A stretch of 64,000 bases of DNA from Bacillota bacterium (GTDB taxonomy: Bacteria > Bacillota_A > Clostridia > Lachnospirales > Lachnospiraceae). Below the pieces are notes generated by a model, which was not told the origin of the DNA, searched no databases, and saw nothing but the letters and a program-made list of their open reading frames with translations. Of this stretch, positions 1 to 8,362 are shown one piece after another. The position numbers and the translations under genes are program-made. Location: assembly GCA_023443625.1 (NCBI GenBank), contig JAEZTQ010000070.1, positions 62,001 through 126,000 of the forward strand. Direction: 5' to 3'. Every line of letters begins with the position of its first letter. Within the stretch, counting starts at the first letter, position 1.

Positions 1-1416
1 GAGTACTACAACTAAATTCTTATCTATATCAGAAGCCAGCTCCACCAGTTCCTTGGTAATAAGATTATAAGAATATAGGGTATTAAAAATCTGTAAGTAA
101 AAGATGTCCTGTGAACTTAAATAGGTCAGTTCACCTATATTCTCTTTAAGACTCTCATAAGGTTCATCCACGGGAATATATATCAGCTCTTCAATCCTAT
201 CTTCTGCCCTTATATACTGATATAGGATTAAAGCAACTCTTCCCTCATATTGTCCACGGTTCATATAACCATATACAAGAAAATTAATATTACCCTCTGC
301 ATCCATATTTAGAATACGAATATCATGTTGATCATATAAATCTCTCAAATAATCCGTTGTTGCCTGACGGAAGGAAAACACTTTGGTAATCTTATTATTT
401 TCTAGATCATAAAACCACAATTCCCTGTTTCGTACAAAGGCAATCTTAGAATTATCTAAACCTGCTTTATTAGGAACATCATAATCCGAAGTAATTCCTA
501 ACTTTAGTTTATTATCTGACACATCTGCAAGACCAATATCAAAAATTGATTCCATATAGCGTTCATAGTTTAACAAATACATACGATCTGGTGAATAACG
601 GACACGATAGAACTCAGTGACACGATAAACTTCGGGTACTCCCGCCGCCTGAGCCTGTATATAATAATTTAACTCAACAAATGCCGTATCCTCATAGATT
701 TCTTTAACAGTAGGGATTATCTCAGTAATAATCTCTGGCTCCAAACCACCCCAACATATTAAATCAAAACTGGAATTTATATTTACATAAGCAAGGTTTG
801 AATTATCAGCACTGCTTGAAGGCTCTAGATATTTTATCACATTTTCAGCTGTATCTTTATTCATAATTGCATTATGAAAGTTCATGATAAAATCTAGCTT
901 TTCCCTTAAATATGCTCTCTCATATATTTTAACCCTTTGATAAAAATATATTTTTTCAGTTTTACGAGTGATTAATGTTATCTTAACCGCATACTCTTTC
1001 CCATATTCAAGCTCAGTACTTAGTTTTATTCTTGCAGTCTGTAAGTCACCCTCTTCTTCAAATACACTAACAGAATCGGATTCAATCAGACTATTGCCTA
1101 CAAATTCTCTAACCTCATAGTTTAATTTCTTTATCTCAAAGGTTTCTTTATTAAGCTGCACATCAAAGGTCTGATCCGGCCCAAGTAAAGTTACTGCCTC
1201 ACGAATCTTATTTGCATCCATATTGGTGCTATAGCCGTGTAGCAGATTAATGGTATTCTCACCAGATTTAATTGTAATTAAAGGAAATGTTGCATTTTCC
1301 ATTTTAGCTGTATTATCAAAATCAAAGACTACTTCCTTGATATCACGGCTGAAATAAAATAATGAAGCAACAAAAACAGCTATTAAAATTATTACTCGGT
1401 ATATTATTTTTAGCAT
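1..1416 (-). CDS. Membrane-anchored protein of unknown function, 3' end cut by window edge
   Basis: An open frame starts at the ATG at 1414-1416 and runs without a stop to the window edge, so at least 470 residues are present and the C-terminus is missing. The start MLKIIYRVIILIAVF is a single membrane anchor or uncleaved signal peptide, followed by a long soluble, probably external region rich in beta-type sequence and Tyr/Asn. An AGAAGAAGG ribosome site precedes the ATG. It lies 14 bp downstream of the methyltransferase gene on the same strand and is probably co-transcribed. I recognise no catalytic motif. The later part (FYDLENNKITKVFSF and LVYGYMNRGQYEGRVALIL) reads like a beta-propeller or repeat-sheet protein, but that is only an impression. 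Confidence 0.75.
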   Translation of the reverse strand, partial: MLKIIYRVIILIAVFVASLFYFSRDIKEVVFDFDNTAKMENATFPLITIKSGENTINLLHGYSTNMDANKIREAVTLLGPDQTFDVQLNKETFEIKKLNYEVREFVGNSLIESDSVSVFEEEGDLQTARIKLSTELEYGKEYAVKITLITRKTEKIYFYQRVKIYERAYLREKLDFIMNFHNAIMNKDTAENVIKYLEPSSSADNSNLAYVNINSSFDLICWGGLEPEIITEIIPTVKEIYEDTAFVELNYYIQAQAAGVPEVYRVTEFYRVRYSPDRMYLLNYERYMESIFDIGLADVSDNKLKLGITSDYDVPNKAGLDNSKIAFVRNRELWFYDLENNKITKVFSFRQATTDYLRDLYDQHDIRILNMDAEGNINFLVYGYMNRGQYEGRVALILYQYIRAEDRIEELIYIPVDEPYESLKENIGELTYLSSQDIFYLQIFNTLYSYNLITKELVELASDIDKNLVVVL

Positions 1417-1430
1417 CTATAATCCTTCTT

Positions 1431-2630
1431 CTACTTTTCATTACAAAATAATTTTTGCAGGCATGGAGAAAGATTTAGGAAATCCATACATCTTTGTAGA
1501 TCTTCAATCTTTGCATCTTTTCCAGAACCACTTCTTTTCACTGCCCGGATTAATATGTTCTTAGGCGTATGCTCCATATCGATAAATTCCAGAAGCTGTA
1601 CGCGGTAACCCTTTGTTTCTAACAGCTGCGCTCTTAAAGCATCAGTAATCAGAGCCGCCATACGTTCTTTTACTATTCCATATTTTAAAATCGGTTTTAA
1701 AGTATCGCACTTAATCTGCTTATTTAGCTCGTGCTGGCAACAAGGTACTGACAAAATAACCTTTGCTCCCCAAGTTACTGCTTTATCAAGGGCATAATCT
1801 GTAGCAGTATCACAGGCATGAAGTGTTACTACCATGTCTACACTACTACTACCTTGATATGACACTATATCGCCTACCAGAAACTTAAGTTTATCAAATC
1901 CATATCTTTTACTTAGCTGGTTGCAATTATTTATTACATCTTCCTTCAAATCCAGTCCAATTATATTGATCTCATATCCCTTTAAAATTCTAAGATAGTA
2001 ATACATTGCAAAGGTAAGATATGATTTTCCGCAACCAAAATCCAGAATGGTCAGTTCCTTATCCCTTGGTAAATATTGCAGAATATCTTCGATATACTCC
2101 AAAAATCGATTAATCTGTTTAAATTTATCTGACTTGGATTTAATGACGGCTCCTTCCTTTGTCATAACTCCAAGATCAATTAAAAAAGGAAGGGGTTTAT
2201 TTTCCTGAAGAATATAATTCTTAATCTTATTATGTGATAGAAGTTGTTCTTCTTCCTCAAGCTTTTTCTTTAAACCTGTCTTATCATCTCTTCCTTCCGA
2301 TTTCTGATTCATCTTCGTTATTACAGTTACTTTTCCTTTCTTACTGACAAGGAGGGTTGTCTTTCCCCTTTTGTCTATTATCTCTGCCTGACGAAAAAGT
2401 CCTTCAAACCAAAAGGGTAATTGATCCATAAGCTCCTCACAAAGATAATTCCAGTGAAATACTTTCGTCCCTCTATATTCTGTTACCTGATAATACAGCT
2501 CATCCTTAATTAAAACTTTGCGAATTTTAACCTTAGCTGCTTTATCCTTATCAGTGGAATTACTTATTACTGCACTTATTAAATCATTAACGATTGAAAC
2601 TTCAAAAGTCTTCTTAATTATATTATCCAT
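1431..2630 (-). CDS. SAM-dependent methyltransferase (METTL25/GSTCD-like, Methyltransf_32 type)
   Basis: The 399-residue protein has a class I SAM-binding motif, LDFGCGKSYLTFAMYYYL, near residue 200, followed by an acidic strand end (IIGLDLKEDV). It then carries the HACDTATDYALDKAV and SVPCCQHELN segments typical of the Methyltransf_32 family, related to animal METTL25 and GSTCD. The N-terminal 130 residues form a variable domain rich in Lys and Glu that could bind nucleic acid. The substrate is unknown; tRNA or rRNA would be a reasonable guess from the family, but nothing in the sequence fixes it. It precedes the membrane-anchored protein gene by 14 bp in the same direction. The start at 2630 is the only good ATG; its ribosome site is weak. 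Confidence 0.85.
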   Translation of the reverse strand: MDNIIKKTFEVSIVNDLISAVISNSTDKDKAAKVKIRKVLIKDELYYQVTEYRGTKVFHWNYLCEELMDQLPFWFEGLFRQAEIIDKRGKTTLLVSKKGKVTVITKMNQKSEGRDDKTGLKKKLEEEEQLLSHNKIKNYILQENKPLPFLIDLGVMTKEGAVIKSKSDKFKQINRFLEYIEDILQYLPRDKELTILDFGCGKSYLTFAMYYYLRILKGYEINIIGLDLKEDVINNCNQLSKRYGFDKLKFLVGDIVSYQGSSSVDMVVTLHACDTATDYALDKAVTWGAKVILSVPCCQHELNKQIKCDTLKPILKYGIVKERMAALITDALRAQLLETKGYRVQLLEFIDMEHTPKNILIRAVKRSGSGKDAKIEDLQRCMDFLNLSPCLQKLFCNEK

Positions 2631-2770
2631 TATCTCAAGTCCATTCTGCTTATTTTATCATAAATTACTATAGATTAATAGTTTGGAATAGTTTTATCTA
2701 TATTTTAATTTAATTAGTTTTATCTATATTTTAATTTCTTTTTTATAATAGCACAACAATATTATTATTA

Positions 2771-2866
2771 ATTTTCTCTTAAGCTTTCCTCTTAACTTTT
2801 CTCTTGGGCTTTTTCTTGGGCTTTTTCTTGGGCTTTTCTCTTAAGCTTTTCCTCTTAACTTTCTCA
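2771..2866. repeat. Tandem short repeats in the divergent intergenic region
   Basis: The 355-bp region between the divergent genes at 2630 and 2986 contains three tandem TCTTGGGCTTTT units, bracketed on both sides by CTCTTAAGCTTT and CCTCTTAACTTT copies. Just upstream, around 2660-2735, a TTAATTAGTTTTATCTATAT segment occurs twice. They look like replication-slippage products. Confidence 0.7.
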
Positions 2867-2892
2867 CTTATTTCTTTATTATTCTCTATCAC
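2779..2892 (-). CDS. Possible 37-residue lysine-rich small protein
   Basis: A short frame from a GTG at 2892 encodes an acidic/polar start (IENNKEISEK) followed by a highly basic tail of tandem KPKK units and KRKVKRKA. The DNA behind the tail is a run of near-identical 12-base units (three TCTTGGGCTTTT on the + strand) flanked by longer related copies. The ribosome site is poor and the frame may be a by-product of the DNA repeat. If translated, the product would be a nucleic-acid-binding or polyanion-binding peptide. Confidence 0.25.
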   Translation of the reverse strand: MIENNKEISEKVKRKSLREKPKKKPKKKPKRKVKRKA

Positions 2893-2928
2893 GCTTATCT
2901 ACCCATTTATAAATGATACCCCTGCAAT

Positions 2929-2959
2929 TTCACAATAAGCATCTGACGTGCATATATTA
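2929..2959 (+). promoter_or_regulatory. Sigma-K-like promoter of the PGxM-repeat coat-like gene
   Basis: TTCACA at 2929-2934 and CATATATTA at 2951-2959 are separated by exactly 16 bases. They match the mother-cell sigma-K consensus (about GMACA, 16 bases, CATANNNTA). The predicted start of transcription lies about 20 bases upstream of the ATG at 2986, with AGGAG between them. This points to late mother-cell expression of the following gene. The match is by eye. Confidence 0.6.
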
Positions 2960-2985
2960 ATAGCAAAAAGCTTAGGAGTATTTAT

Positions 2986-4431
2986 ATGTCATTTACAATC
3001 GGTAGAAGTTACGGCACAGGTAGAAATTACAAAGTGCCGAATTATAATGCTAATACTCAGAAAACAATGTCAATGGATGGCTCTTCAAATCCTACATCGC
3101 CATCAAGTCCTACACGTCAAACAGCTCCAAACCGTCCCAGCGGTACTACTCCTACTCGAACCGGCACCTCTACTACTCCTGCCACCCAGACACCTATGGT
3201 TCCCGGTTCTATGACTCCTGGCTCTATGGCTCCTGGCTCTACACCCGGTTCAATGCCTGGAACGATGCCCGGTATGATGCCTGGCACGACACCTGGTACT
3301 ACACCTACACCTGTTAGGCCATCTACTCCGACTACACCTGCTAGGCCGTCTACTCCTACTACACCTGCCAGACCGTCCACTCCTACTACACCTGCCAGAC
3401 CGTCTACTCCAACTACACCAATGGCTCCCGGTTCAATGCCTGGTTCCATGCCTGGTATGATGCCTGGTACAATGCCTGGTTCCATGCCTGGTACGATGCC
3501 TGGTACGATGCCTGGTTCCATGCCCGGTATGATGCCCGGTACAATGCCTGGTGCAATGCCTGGTAGGATGCCTGGTACTACTCCTGCTAGACCTTCTATT
3601 CCTACTACGCCTGCTAGACCATCCACTCCTACTACACCAATGACTCCTGGTTCTATGACTCCCGGCTCTATGACCCCTGGCTCCATGCCTGGTATGATGC
3701 CTGGTACAATGCCTGGTTCAATGCCTGGCGCTACACCTGCTAGACCGTCCACGCCTACTACACCAATGGCTCCTGGTTCTATGACCCCCGGTTCTATGCC
3801 TGGTACGATGCCTGGTTCCATGCCTGGTTCCATGCCTGGTAGGATGCCCGGTACTATGCCCGGTACTACTCCTGCTAGACCCGGTACCTCTACCACTCCT
3901 ACCAGACCTTCCACTCCTACTACACCAATGACTCCCGGGTCTATGGCCCCTGGCTCTATGGCTCCCGGTTCCATGACTCCTAGCTCACAACCTATGGGCT
4001 TTCCAGGTAATGAAGACAATACAAATATGTATCTTCCTAATCATAACAGGATGCCAATGGGTGTGCCAATGGCTCCCTATGGATATGATAACTGTGCTGA
4101 ATTAGACAAAGATGTTGAATACATGAAACAATTATATCCCAGTACAGCCAAAGCCATCCAAAGAGAGATCGATAACGAATGCAATATGATGGAATATGAT
4201 GGAAGCTTTATGTTTGATGAGTACCCTGATAAGGTATATCTTGAAAGAATTGTGGATCATATATATGACAAAATAAAAGACATTGATGAAGAGCCTCAGG
4301 TTGAAGCTAATAGCCTATCCTTTTTCCCTCCAAGACGCAGAAGAGATCATCTTAGAGATTTAACTACCATTTTATTATTAAATGAGTTTTTCCACCGTAG
4401 ACGCCATCGCCGTAGAAGACGTAGGTTCTAA
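2986..4431 (+). CDS. PGxM/TPxxP low-complexity repeat protein, probable spore coat protein
   Basis: This 481-residue protein has a short N-terminus ([21 protein letters not shown]). A region of about 300 residues follows, made almost wholly of the tetrapeptide PG(S/T/M)M alternating with blocks of ARPSTPTTP. Next is a folded-looking domain around residues 365-440 ([20 protein letters not shown] ... [20 protein letters not shown]) and an extremely basic tail of Arg and His ending in RRRRRRF. The C-terminal domain plus Arg-rich tail recalls small clostridial coat-associated proteins; I infer a coat or exosporium role. The sigma-K-like promoter supports this. The repeat DNA is close to identical between units and should vary in length between strains. 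A long antisense open frame over the repeats is a by-product of the periodicity. Confidence 0.7.
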   Translation: MSFTIGRSYGTGRNYKVPNYNANTQKTMSMDGSSNPTSPSSPTRQTAPNRPSGTTPTRTGTSTTPATQTPMVPGSMTPGSMAPGSTPGSMPGTMPGMMPGTTPGTTPTPVRPSTPTTPARPSTPTTPARPSTPTTPARPSTPTTPMAPGSMPGSMPGMMPGTMPGSMPGTMPGTMPGSMPGMMPGTMPGAMPGRMPGTTPARPSIPTTPARPSTPTTPMTPGSMTPGSMTPGSMPGMMPGTMPGSMPGATPARPSTPTTPMAPGSMTPGSMPGTMPGSMPGSMPGRMPGTMPGTTPARPGTSTTPTRPSTPTTPMTPGSMAPGSMAPGSMTPSSQPMGFPGNEDNTNMYLPNHNRMPMGVPMAPYGYDNCAELDKDVEYMKQLYPSTAKAIQREIDNECNMMEYDGSFMFDEYPDKVYLERIVDHIYDKIKDIDEEPQVEANSLSFFPPRRRRDHLRDLTTILLLNEFFHRRRHRRRRRRF

Positions 4432-4484
4432 CTAACAAGAGTATACCCTCAATATTGCGCATATCTTAGTAACTTCCCACTAAT

Positions 4485-4517
4485 AGTAGCTGCCTATTGA
4501 ATGAATAGGCAGCTACT
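4485..4517. terminator. Bidirectional hairpin between convergent genes
   Basis: A perfect 14-bp stem (AGTAGCTGCCTATT with AATAGGCAGCTACT) and a 5-base loop sit between the + gene ending at 4431 and the - gene ending at 4527. No strong T tract follows on either side, so termination efficiency is uncertain. Confidence 0.65.
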
Positions 4518-4526
4518 GTGCGTTAA

Positions 4527-5339
4527 TTACCAGCTATCATTTAAAATTGGTGTAGCCAGTGTAATCTTTGTTTTATTGTTAATTTCATTATATGTTATAG
4601 CGATCTGTACATTAATTTTATTTCCCATAGTAATAACAAACTCATTTATCATTCCAGTATAAGCATAAACCGTATAAATGTCTCCTTCATCGTACTCATA
4701 TGCTATGTCTCCTTGAAGTTCATTTACTAGCTCTTTGGCTATTTCCTGTCTCTTCAAAATCGAAAGATTACCTTCCTTATTTCCCTCATACTTTAAAGTA
4801 ATCTGTTTGTTACTAACCTCCATACTATCAAAAGCCTTCTCCAGTGATTTCTTATACTGATCAATACTTTTTATTCCATCCAATACATTCAGCCTTGCAA
4901 TAATATAGTGCTTGATTTTGACTGTTGTTCCATCTGCCTCTTCTATACTGATTAGCTTAAATTCCGTTGATGCATATTTAGCTTTTTTCAAAAATGAAAA
5001 CTCAATCCGTTTCTTTTCCTCATAGATTTCTATATCCTTATCAATAATCACTCCAATTGAATCAGCAAGATTATATATAATATCTCTCTTATCTTCCTCA
5101 CTTAGATAATCCTTATCTAATTCTGCAGCTATTTCTAAACTGCTCTGCATTTGTTCTGTATCAGATTTTACAAAGGCATCTGTTATTTGAAAATCTTCTT
5201 TAAATACCCGATTCATCACCATCTGCGTAGCTACTGCCACCCATAATACAGCTACAATATATAAAGTTACTCTTGTTCGCTTTAAGGAAAGTGTATGTTT
5301 CAACCTACTAGACAAGTCACCTAATATCTTATTATCCAT
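4527..5339 (-). CDS. YwmB-family protein (DUF1779)
   Basis: The 270-residue protein begins with a cytoplasmic stretch and one membrane segment (VTLYIVAVLWVAVATQM, about residues 24-40), followed by an external alpha/beta domain. The layout and the segment VYAYTGMINEFVITMGNKIN match the YwmB/TATA-box-binding-fold family found in spore-formers. In Bacillus, ywmB lies near murAA and spoIID and has no firmly known function; here those neighbours are absent. The family assignment is moderately sure. The gene is transcribed towards the PGxM-repeat gene and shares its terminator hairpin. Confidence 0.65.
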   Translation of the reverse strand: MDNKILGDLSSRLKHTLSLKRTRVTLYIVAVLWVAVATQMVMNRVFKEDFQITDAFVKSDTEQMQSSLEIAAELDKDYLSEEDKRDIIYNLADSIGVIIDKDIEIYEEKKRIEFSFLKKAKYASTEFKLISIEEADGTTVKIKHYIIARLNVLDGIKSIDQYKKSLEKAFDSMEVSNKQITLKYEGNKEGNLSILKRQEIAKELVNELQGDIAYEYDEGDIYTVYAYTGMINEFVITMGNKINVQIAITYNEINNKTKITLATPILNDSW

Positions 5340-5451
5340 TAAAAACCGCCTCCATAGTCAGAATTTCTATTAATTCACTTATTAGTTTTCCCTGAAAATG
5401 GTGGTTTATTCGAATTTTTCATGATATAATAGGATTAGAAGGAGGTATACA

Positions 5452-5952
5452 ATGAACACACCCCTACTTTATAGAAGACGATTTATCCCAAATGAACTTA
5501 TTCATCTTAAGGATGATGTTATTTTATTGAATGAAAAAGATTTGATTATAACACAATGGGTTACACTTCATCCACGTAAGGATATTGCCAGGGGCATATC
5601 TGCTTTTTATTTGGACAAAGGATATAAAGTAAGTAAAATTTATGATAAAAACAACCAAATTGTCTACTGGTATTGCGATATCATCCAAGTCAAAGCTCAA
5701 CCGGATAAAAATACCGTCATCATAGAAGACTTATTAGTAGATATCCTTCTTTATGAAGACGGTAAGATGCGTATTATGGATTTAGATGAGCTATGCGATG
5801 CCTTTGATCAACAGCTAATCACTGAGGCAGAATTCACAAAAGCCCTTCGTACACTGAATAATTTACTACAGATTATTTATAAAGGGGAATTTGATACTCT
5901 AAAAGAGCCTGTAAATAAGGCCGAAGAGATTATTCCTCCTCCAACATTTTAA
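5452..5952 (+). CDS. DUF402-family protein (nucleoside diphosphate phosphatase / FomD-like fold)
   Basis: The 166-residue protein carries the DUF402 core: KGYKVSKIYDKNNQIVYWYCDI, then a strand-rich VIIEDLLVDILLYEDGKMRIMDLDEL with clustered acidic residues that bind divalent metal in characterised relatives (Ntdp and FomD type phosphatases). It is preceded by a perfect AAGGAGG ribosome site. Its last 23 bases overlap tail to tail with the end of rpiB on the other strand. The likely activity is hydrolysis of a nucleoside diphosphate or related phosphate; the exact substrate cannot be read from sequence. Confidence 0.8.
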   Translation: MNTPLLYRRRFIPNELIHLKDDVILLNEKDLIITQWVTLHPRKDIARGISAFYLDKGYKVSKIYDKNNQIVYWYCDIIQVKAQPDKNTVIIEDLLVDILLYEDGKMRIMDLDELCDAFDQQLITEAEFTKALRTLNNLLQIIYKGEFDTLKEPVNKAEEIIPPPTF

Positions 5953-6361
5953 TTCTCTTTATATGTCTCTCATCCTCTGAAAAAGGTGTATTTAAATAGG
6001 TTTCAACAATTTTTAAAGCATGACCCATACCAATTACTCTGGCTCCCATACAAAGAACATTAGCATCATTATGGAATCTGGTAGCCTCTGCACTAAAACA
6101 GTCATGGCATAATGCAGCACGGATACCCTTCATCTTATTTGCTGCTATCGAAATTCCAATTCCTGTTCCACAGATAAGAATTCCTTTATCACATTCTCCT
6201 TTTTGAATTGCTCTTCCGACTGCTTTGGCATAATCGGGATAGTTGCTAGCTTGTACATCACCACAACCAAAATCCTTATATTCAATCCCTTGGGAATCTA
6301 AATATTCCATAATTGCTTTTTTTAGTGCATATCCAGTATGATCATTACCAAGTGCAATCAT
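5930..6361 (-). CDS. rpiB: Ribose-5-phosphate isomerase B
   Basis: RpiB interconverts ribose 5-phosphate and ribulose 5-phosphate in the pentose phosphate pathway. The 143-residue length is standard. The start MIALGNDHTGYALK holds the phosphate-binding Asp-His, and ILICGTGIGISIAANK is the RpiB signature with a Thr where some relatives have Ser. The cysteine in ALCHDCFSAE matches the catalytic Cys region (GIRAAL-C). It follows the arginine phosphatase gene by 15 bp, the same order as ywlE-ywlF in Bacillus subtilis, and overlaps the convergent DUF402 gene by 23 bp. Confidence 0.93.
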   Translation of the reverse strand: MIALGNDHTGYALKKAIMEYLDSQGIEYKDFGCGDVQASNYPDYAKAVGRAIQKGECDKGILICGTGIGISIAANKMKGIRAALCHDCFSAEATRFHNDANVLCMGARVIGMGHALKIVETYLNTPFSEDERHIKRIKMLEEE

Positions 6362-6376
6362 TAAAAAGCCTCCATC

Positions 6377-6826
6377 CTATTCTTCGTTGAGTTTATATAG
6401 TGTCTTTTTTACTAAGCGACCCAGTTCTATATAGCATTCCTCATAATCCATAAGAGTACCTCCGTAAGGATCTACCACATCGCCCATTTCTCCCGCAAAT
6501 TCCTTAATTGTATATACATCCTTTACCTCAGGATATAGCTCATTAACTTTCTTCTTATGCCCTGCTGTCATTGTAAGAATAATCGTATTCTTATCAATAT
6601 CCCCTTCTTTTAATCCCTTGGAAGAATGATTATTTATTTCTATTTCATGTTTTTCCAGAACAAGCAGTGCTTTCGGATTTATAGGCTCAGAAAAAAGGAC
6701 CACCAAACCTCTTGAAATCACTTTCATATCACTGACTTTTTCAAAATTCTTATAGATGGCTTCTGCCATTGGGCTCCTGCAGGTATTTCCGGTACATACA
6801 AATATAAGTTTTTGATATTTACCCAT
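6377..6826 (-). CDS. ywlE: Low-molecular-weight protein arginine phosphatase (YwlE-like)
   Basis: The phosphatase loop CTGNTCRS lies near residue 11 and the general-acid loop DVVDPYGG near residue 115, as in the low-molecular-weight phosphatase fold. The Thr in CTGNT-CRS is the residue that gives Bacillus YwlE its preference for phosphoarginine; tyrosine phosphatases have Ile or a bulkier residue there. I therefore favour removal of McsB-type arginine phosphorylation over tyrosine phosphatase. No mcsB gene is in the window. The start at 6826 (MGKYQKL) is chosen because ATGGAGGTTATA just before it supplies the ribosome site. It sits between sua5 and rpiB, the conserved Firmicute order. Confidence 0.85.
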   Translation of the reverse strand: MGKYQKLIFVCTGNTCRSPMAEAIYKNFEKVSDMKVISRGLVVLFSEPINPKALLVLEKHEIEINNHSSKGLKEGDIDKNTIILTMTAGHKKKVNELYPEVKDVYTIKEFAGEMGDVVDPYGGTLMDYEECYIELGRLVKKTLYKLNEE

Positions 6827-6860
6827 TATAACCTCCATACAAGTGCATTAATAAAGAACA

Positions 6861-6977
6861 TAGAATGTGCCTTTGGCACATTCTCCGTGCCCGAGTGCAT
6901 TGCGAAGCAATAATTACATTACCGCGAGGTGCACATCCAATTATTTTTTATGTTATAGGACGCAATTTCCTATAACT
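6861..6977 (+). repeat. Dispersed multi-hairpin intergenic repeat, copy A
   Basis: In order on the + strand: a hairpin GAATGTGCCTTTGGCACATTC; CCCGAG followed by the short hairpin ATTGCGAAGCAAT; GAGGTGCACATCC; a T tract; ATGTT; and a closing hairpin TATAGGACGCAATTTCCTATA. The same blocks recur in the same order near 15.1 kb and 36.9 kb. It lies between sua5 and the phosphatase gene, just upstream of the latter. Confidence 0.7.
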
Positions 6978-7034
6978 AAAAAAGTTTTTATATTATTGTA
7001 TCACGTTTTACTAAATTAAGTTCTGATTAGCCAG

Positions 7035-8090
7035 TTAAACTTTTTCAATACGATATCCGGCTGCCTTTAAAAGCCGGTTCATAATAGCCTGTCCTAAGCT
7101 GTTATCTGAAAAGCTTTCTGAGTAAATATACTGGGTATGCAATGAATCAAACTCTCTTAATATACCATAAAGTCCTGCAGCAATGGATGATTCATCCTTT
7201 CTAGAACCTATAGTTTTTACAATTCCATATTGATAATAGGATTTTGTTTCATCAGTAGCAATTACCCCCACACGAATACCCTTATCCAAGTGTTCTTTTA
7301 CTTTATCATTAATCCTTAGAATAACCTTATTAATATCACCTTCATAAATAATTAGAGTACCTTCTGGCGCATAATGTCGGTATTTCATTCCCGGTGCCTT
7401 GGGTACCAAATCAAGGTCTGGATTCATATTCAATATTGCCGGATCATAATCAATATCACCAATCACATTGGTAAGCATGGCCCTAGTGATACAACCTGGC
7501 CTTAATATCAAAGGCTGCTCACCAGATAAATCTACTATGGTTGATTCCAGACCAAGGGTCGCCTTTCCTCCATCAATAATCATATCGATCCTGCCCTTTA
7601 AGTCCTCACGCACATGATCTGCAGTAGTCGGACTAGGTTTCCCAGATAGATTTGCACTAGGTGCAGCCACAAAAACCCCTGCCTGGGCTATTAAGCTCTG
7701 GGCAATTTGATTAGCCGGAAGACGAATTGCGACTGTATCTAACCCTCCTGTGGTCTGATAAGGAATGCAATCCTTTTTCTTCAAGATGATGGTAAGTGGT
7801 CCCGGCCAGAAGACTTCAGCCAACTGATAGGCTTTATCTGGTATATCTTTGGCAAGGGTTTTTAAATCCTCTATTTTAGTTATGTGAACAATTAACGGAT
7901 TATCAGAAGGTCTGCCTTTTGCTTCATAAATCTTCTTTGAAGCATTTTCATCTAAAGCGTTGGCACCAAGACCATATACAGTCTCTGTGGGAAATGCTAC
8001 CAACCCGCCAGCTCTTAGTATCTTTGCAGCTTCTTCTATGTTCTCACTAAACATTTCTTCTGAGTCTAGTACAATAATTTTTGTATCCAT
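7035..8090 (-). CDS. sua5: Threonylcarbamoyl-AMP synthase (Sua5 type)
   Basis: The 351-residue protein makes threonylcarbamoyl-AMP from threonine, bicarbonate and ATP, the first step of the universal t6A37 tRNA modification. Residues about 15-210 form the YrdC domain: GLVAFPTETVYGLGANA, KGRPSDNPLIVHI, and VAAPSANLSGKPSPT. The remainder is the C-terminal Sua5 domain after the linker PKAPGMKYRHYAPEG, which distinguishes it from the shorter TsaC form. AGGAG precedes the ATG. It heads the cluster with ywlE and rpiB; a dispersed repeat separates it from them. Confidence 0.93.
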   Translation of the reverse strand: MDTKIIVLDSEEMFSENIEEAAKILRAGGLVAFPTETVYGLGANALDENASKKIYEAKGRPSDNPLIVHITKIEDLKTLAKDIPDKAYQLAEVFWPGPLTIILKKKDCIPYQTTGGLDTVAIRLPANQIAQSLIAQAGVFVAAPSANLSGKPSPTTADHVREDLKGRIDMIIDGGKATLGLESTIVDLSGEQPLILRPGCITRAMLTNVIGDIDYDPAILNMNPDLDLVPKAPGMKYRHYAPEGTLIIYEGDINKVILRINDKVKEHLDKGIRVGVIATDETKSYYQYGIVKTIGSRKDESSIAAGLYGILREFDSLHTQYIYSESFSDNSLGQAIMNRLLKAAGYRIEKV

Positions 8091-8180
8091 TAATACACTC
8101 CTTACAGCTAAGTTTAGCCATGAGTCATATTATAGCACTATCCTATTATAAAATCAAACCCTTACAATTTTCAGATTGAG

Positions 8181-8339
8181 TTAGTTATACTTGATATATG
8201 TAATTCCAGCCACATTAACCCCCAAAGTTTTTGGAGATATTGTTATTTGTGCATTGCTTGTGGACGACGTAGATGCCAAATAAACTTTAGAAGAATATGT
8301 AGAACTATTCCATGCAATTCCTATATAGTGAAGTACCAT
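8181..8339 (-). pseudogene. Possible 3' fragment of a secreted-protein gene
   Basis: A 53-codon frame ending at the TAA at 8181-8183 reads GMVLHYIGIAWNSSTYSSKVYLAS ... ITISPKTLGV and is closed by a stop just upstream at about 8352. Its Ser/Thr/Tyr-rich beta pattern resembles the C-terminus of an extracellular protein. It has no ribosome site and no full-length parent here. It may be a remnant, or chance open sequence. Confidence 0.3.
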
Positions 8340-8362
8340 ACCCAGCTCGTATTAAAGATTTC

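Noticed and set aside
2771..2866. CRISPR-like array
   Set aside because: Units are 12 bases, contiguous and without spacers; no cas genes are present.
3117..4019. Long minus-strand open frame (300 codons) across the PGxM repeats
   Set aside because: It is a by-product of the three-base periodicity of the repeat DNA on the opposite strand; its product is pure low complexity with no ribosome site.
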